A stretch of DNA of 37,997 nt from Candidatus Rokubacteria bacterium 13_1_40CM_68_15 (GTDB lineage: Bacteria > Methylomirabilota > Methylomirabilia > Rokubacteriales > CSP1-6), in the NCBI GenBank assembly GCA_001917585.1, contig MNEG01000102.1:1-37997 (forward strand), given 5' to 3'. Positions 37,058 through 37,997 of this stretch are shown piece by piece. The translations under genes and the position numbers were made by a program. The notes beneath the pieces are model-generated. The model was not told the DNA's origin and ran no database searches. It saw only the letters and a list, made by a program, of their open reading frames with translations. Numbering within the stretch: position 1 is the first letter of the stretch; each line of letters begins with the position of its first letter.

Positions 37058-37997
37058 TTACGCCTTGAAGCGCTGAGCGCGGGCGACGTGAGCGCGGTAG
37101 GCGTCGAGCTCGGCCTCCCGCCGGCGCGGGCGCCAGCCGAGGAGCGTAGCCATGCGCTGAGCGATGCTCTCGGCGCAATCGAGGCCCTGGCACGCGCTGG
37201 TGCCGATGCCGGTACGCCGGAGCAGCACGTCCTGAAGCGAGACGGCCAGCTCGTCCTGCACGGCCAGGTGCAGCTCGGCCACGATGTCGGGATTCGTGGG
37301 ACAGAGGCGCTCGCCGCCCCCGGCCACCTTGCCGGCCATCTCGATGACGCGACGATAGCCGCGGCCGTACGTCGTCACCAGGATTTCCAACGTTTCACGC
37401 GCGAGGCCCGTCGTCGCCGTCTCCGGAGAGACGTCGAGCCAGGCATGCGCCTCCGTCCGGCCGGCCTCTTCGTCGGCGCCGTCGAGCGTGAGGTCGGCCG
37501 TGCGGCTTCGCGCGCGACGGTCGAGCGTGCCGAGGACGTGGTCGCCCAGGTCGGCGGCCAGGCTCCGGAAGCACGTCAGCTTGGTGCCGGTGATGGACAG
37601 GAACCGGCCGTCTTCCTCGCTGATGACCTTGTGCGCGCGCGAGACGTCGGACGCGCGCGCATTGTCTTCCCACGTGAGCGGGCGGACGCCGGCGTAGGTG
37701 TAGGCGACGTGGCTGGCGGCGACCCGCGGGTCGGGAATCGCCTTCCGGACCTCGGCCAGCAGGTAGTCGACCTCGGCACGGGTCGCTTGAAGGCGGTCGA
37801 GGTCGCCGTCGAAATCGGTGTCGGTGGTGCCGACCAGTGAGAAGCCGCGCCACGGGATGACGAAGATCATGCGATCGTCGCTGGTCGCGTGATACACCGC
37901 GCGCTCGGTGAGGGGCGGCAACAGGCAGTGGATGCCCTTGGTCGTACGCACGAGCCGGCGGCCGCGCTCGGTCACCTTGGCTCGATCGCGGATCTGA
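37058..37997 (-). CDS. glpD: Glycerol-3-phosphate dehydrogenase, C-terminal part (runs off the window)
   Basis: IRDRAKVTERGRRLVRTTKGIHCLLPPL...MIFVIPWRGFSLVGTTDTDFDGDLD...DYLLAEVRKAIP...YTYAGVRPL...ITGTKLTCFRSLA. Open at the window end. Confidence 0.94.
   Translation of the reverse strand, partial: QIRDRAKVTERGRRLVRTTKGIHCLLPPLTERAVYHATSDDRMIFVIPWRGFSLVGTTDTDFDGDLDRLQATRAEVDYLLAEVRKAIPDPRVAASHVAYTYAGVRPLTWEDNARASDVSRAHKVISEEDGRFLSITGTKLTCFRSLAADLGDHVLGTLDRRARSRTADLTLDGADEEAGRTEAHAWLDVSPETATTGLARETLEILVTTYGRGYRRVIEMAGKVAGGGERLCPTNPDIVAELHLAVQDELAVSLQDVLLRRTGIGTSACQGLDCAESIAQRMATLLGWRPRRREAELDAYRAHVARAQRFKA

Overview
The window is about 38 kb of high-GC bacterial chromosome. Every gene I can support is on the minus strand. 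It looks like a core-metabolism region, not a mobile island. From high to low coordinate (transcription direction) it contains: glpD (partial), ugpB, ugpA, ugpE, a glycerophosphodiester phosphodiesterase and glpK; then an Fe3+/sugar-phosphate-type ABC system (binding protein, pdxA, ATPase, fused permease); ATP synthase Fo genes (atpZ, atpI, atpB, atpE); rex, mfd, a PpiC/SurA-like lipoprotein, rho, rpmE, prfA, prmC, murA; a his operon (hisG, hisD, hisB, hisH, hisA, hisF, hisIE); a putative lipoprotein, an Mla/MCE transporter (permease, ATPase, MCE protein), radA, a PIN/TRAM protein, ispD, ispF, cysS, rlmB and the 3'-truncated end of tRNA-Thr(UGU). The unusual content is in the gene junctions. 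Two short repeat families sit there. Family B is a 65-bp tandem repeat between hisG and hisD. It forms a chain of 22-codon mini-ORFs whose TGA stops each overlap the next ATG, and it supplies the hisG C-terminus. A diverged copy lies between pdxA and the ABC ATPase, where the expected ATG reads ATA. Family A is a 56-bp repeat: about three tandem copies between mlaE and mlaF, plus one copy inserted in frame inside hisF. The hisF copy lacks the stop codon that the intergenic copies have in that frame. I found no CRISPR array, transposase, phage gene or rRNA. Everything was read by eye; no database search was run.
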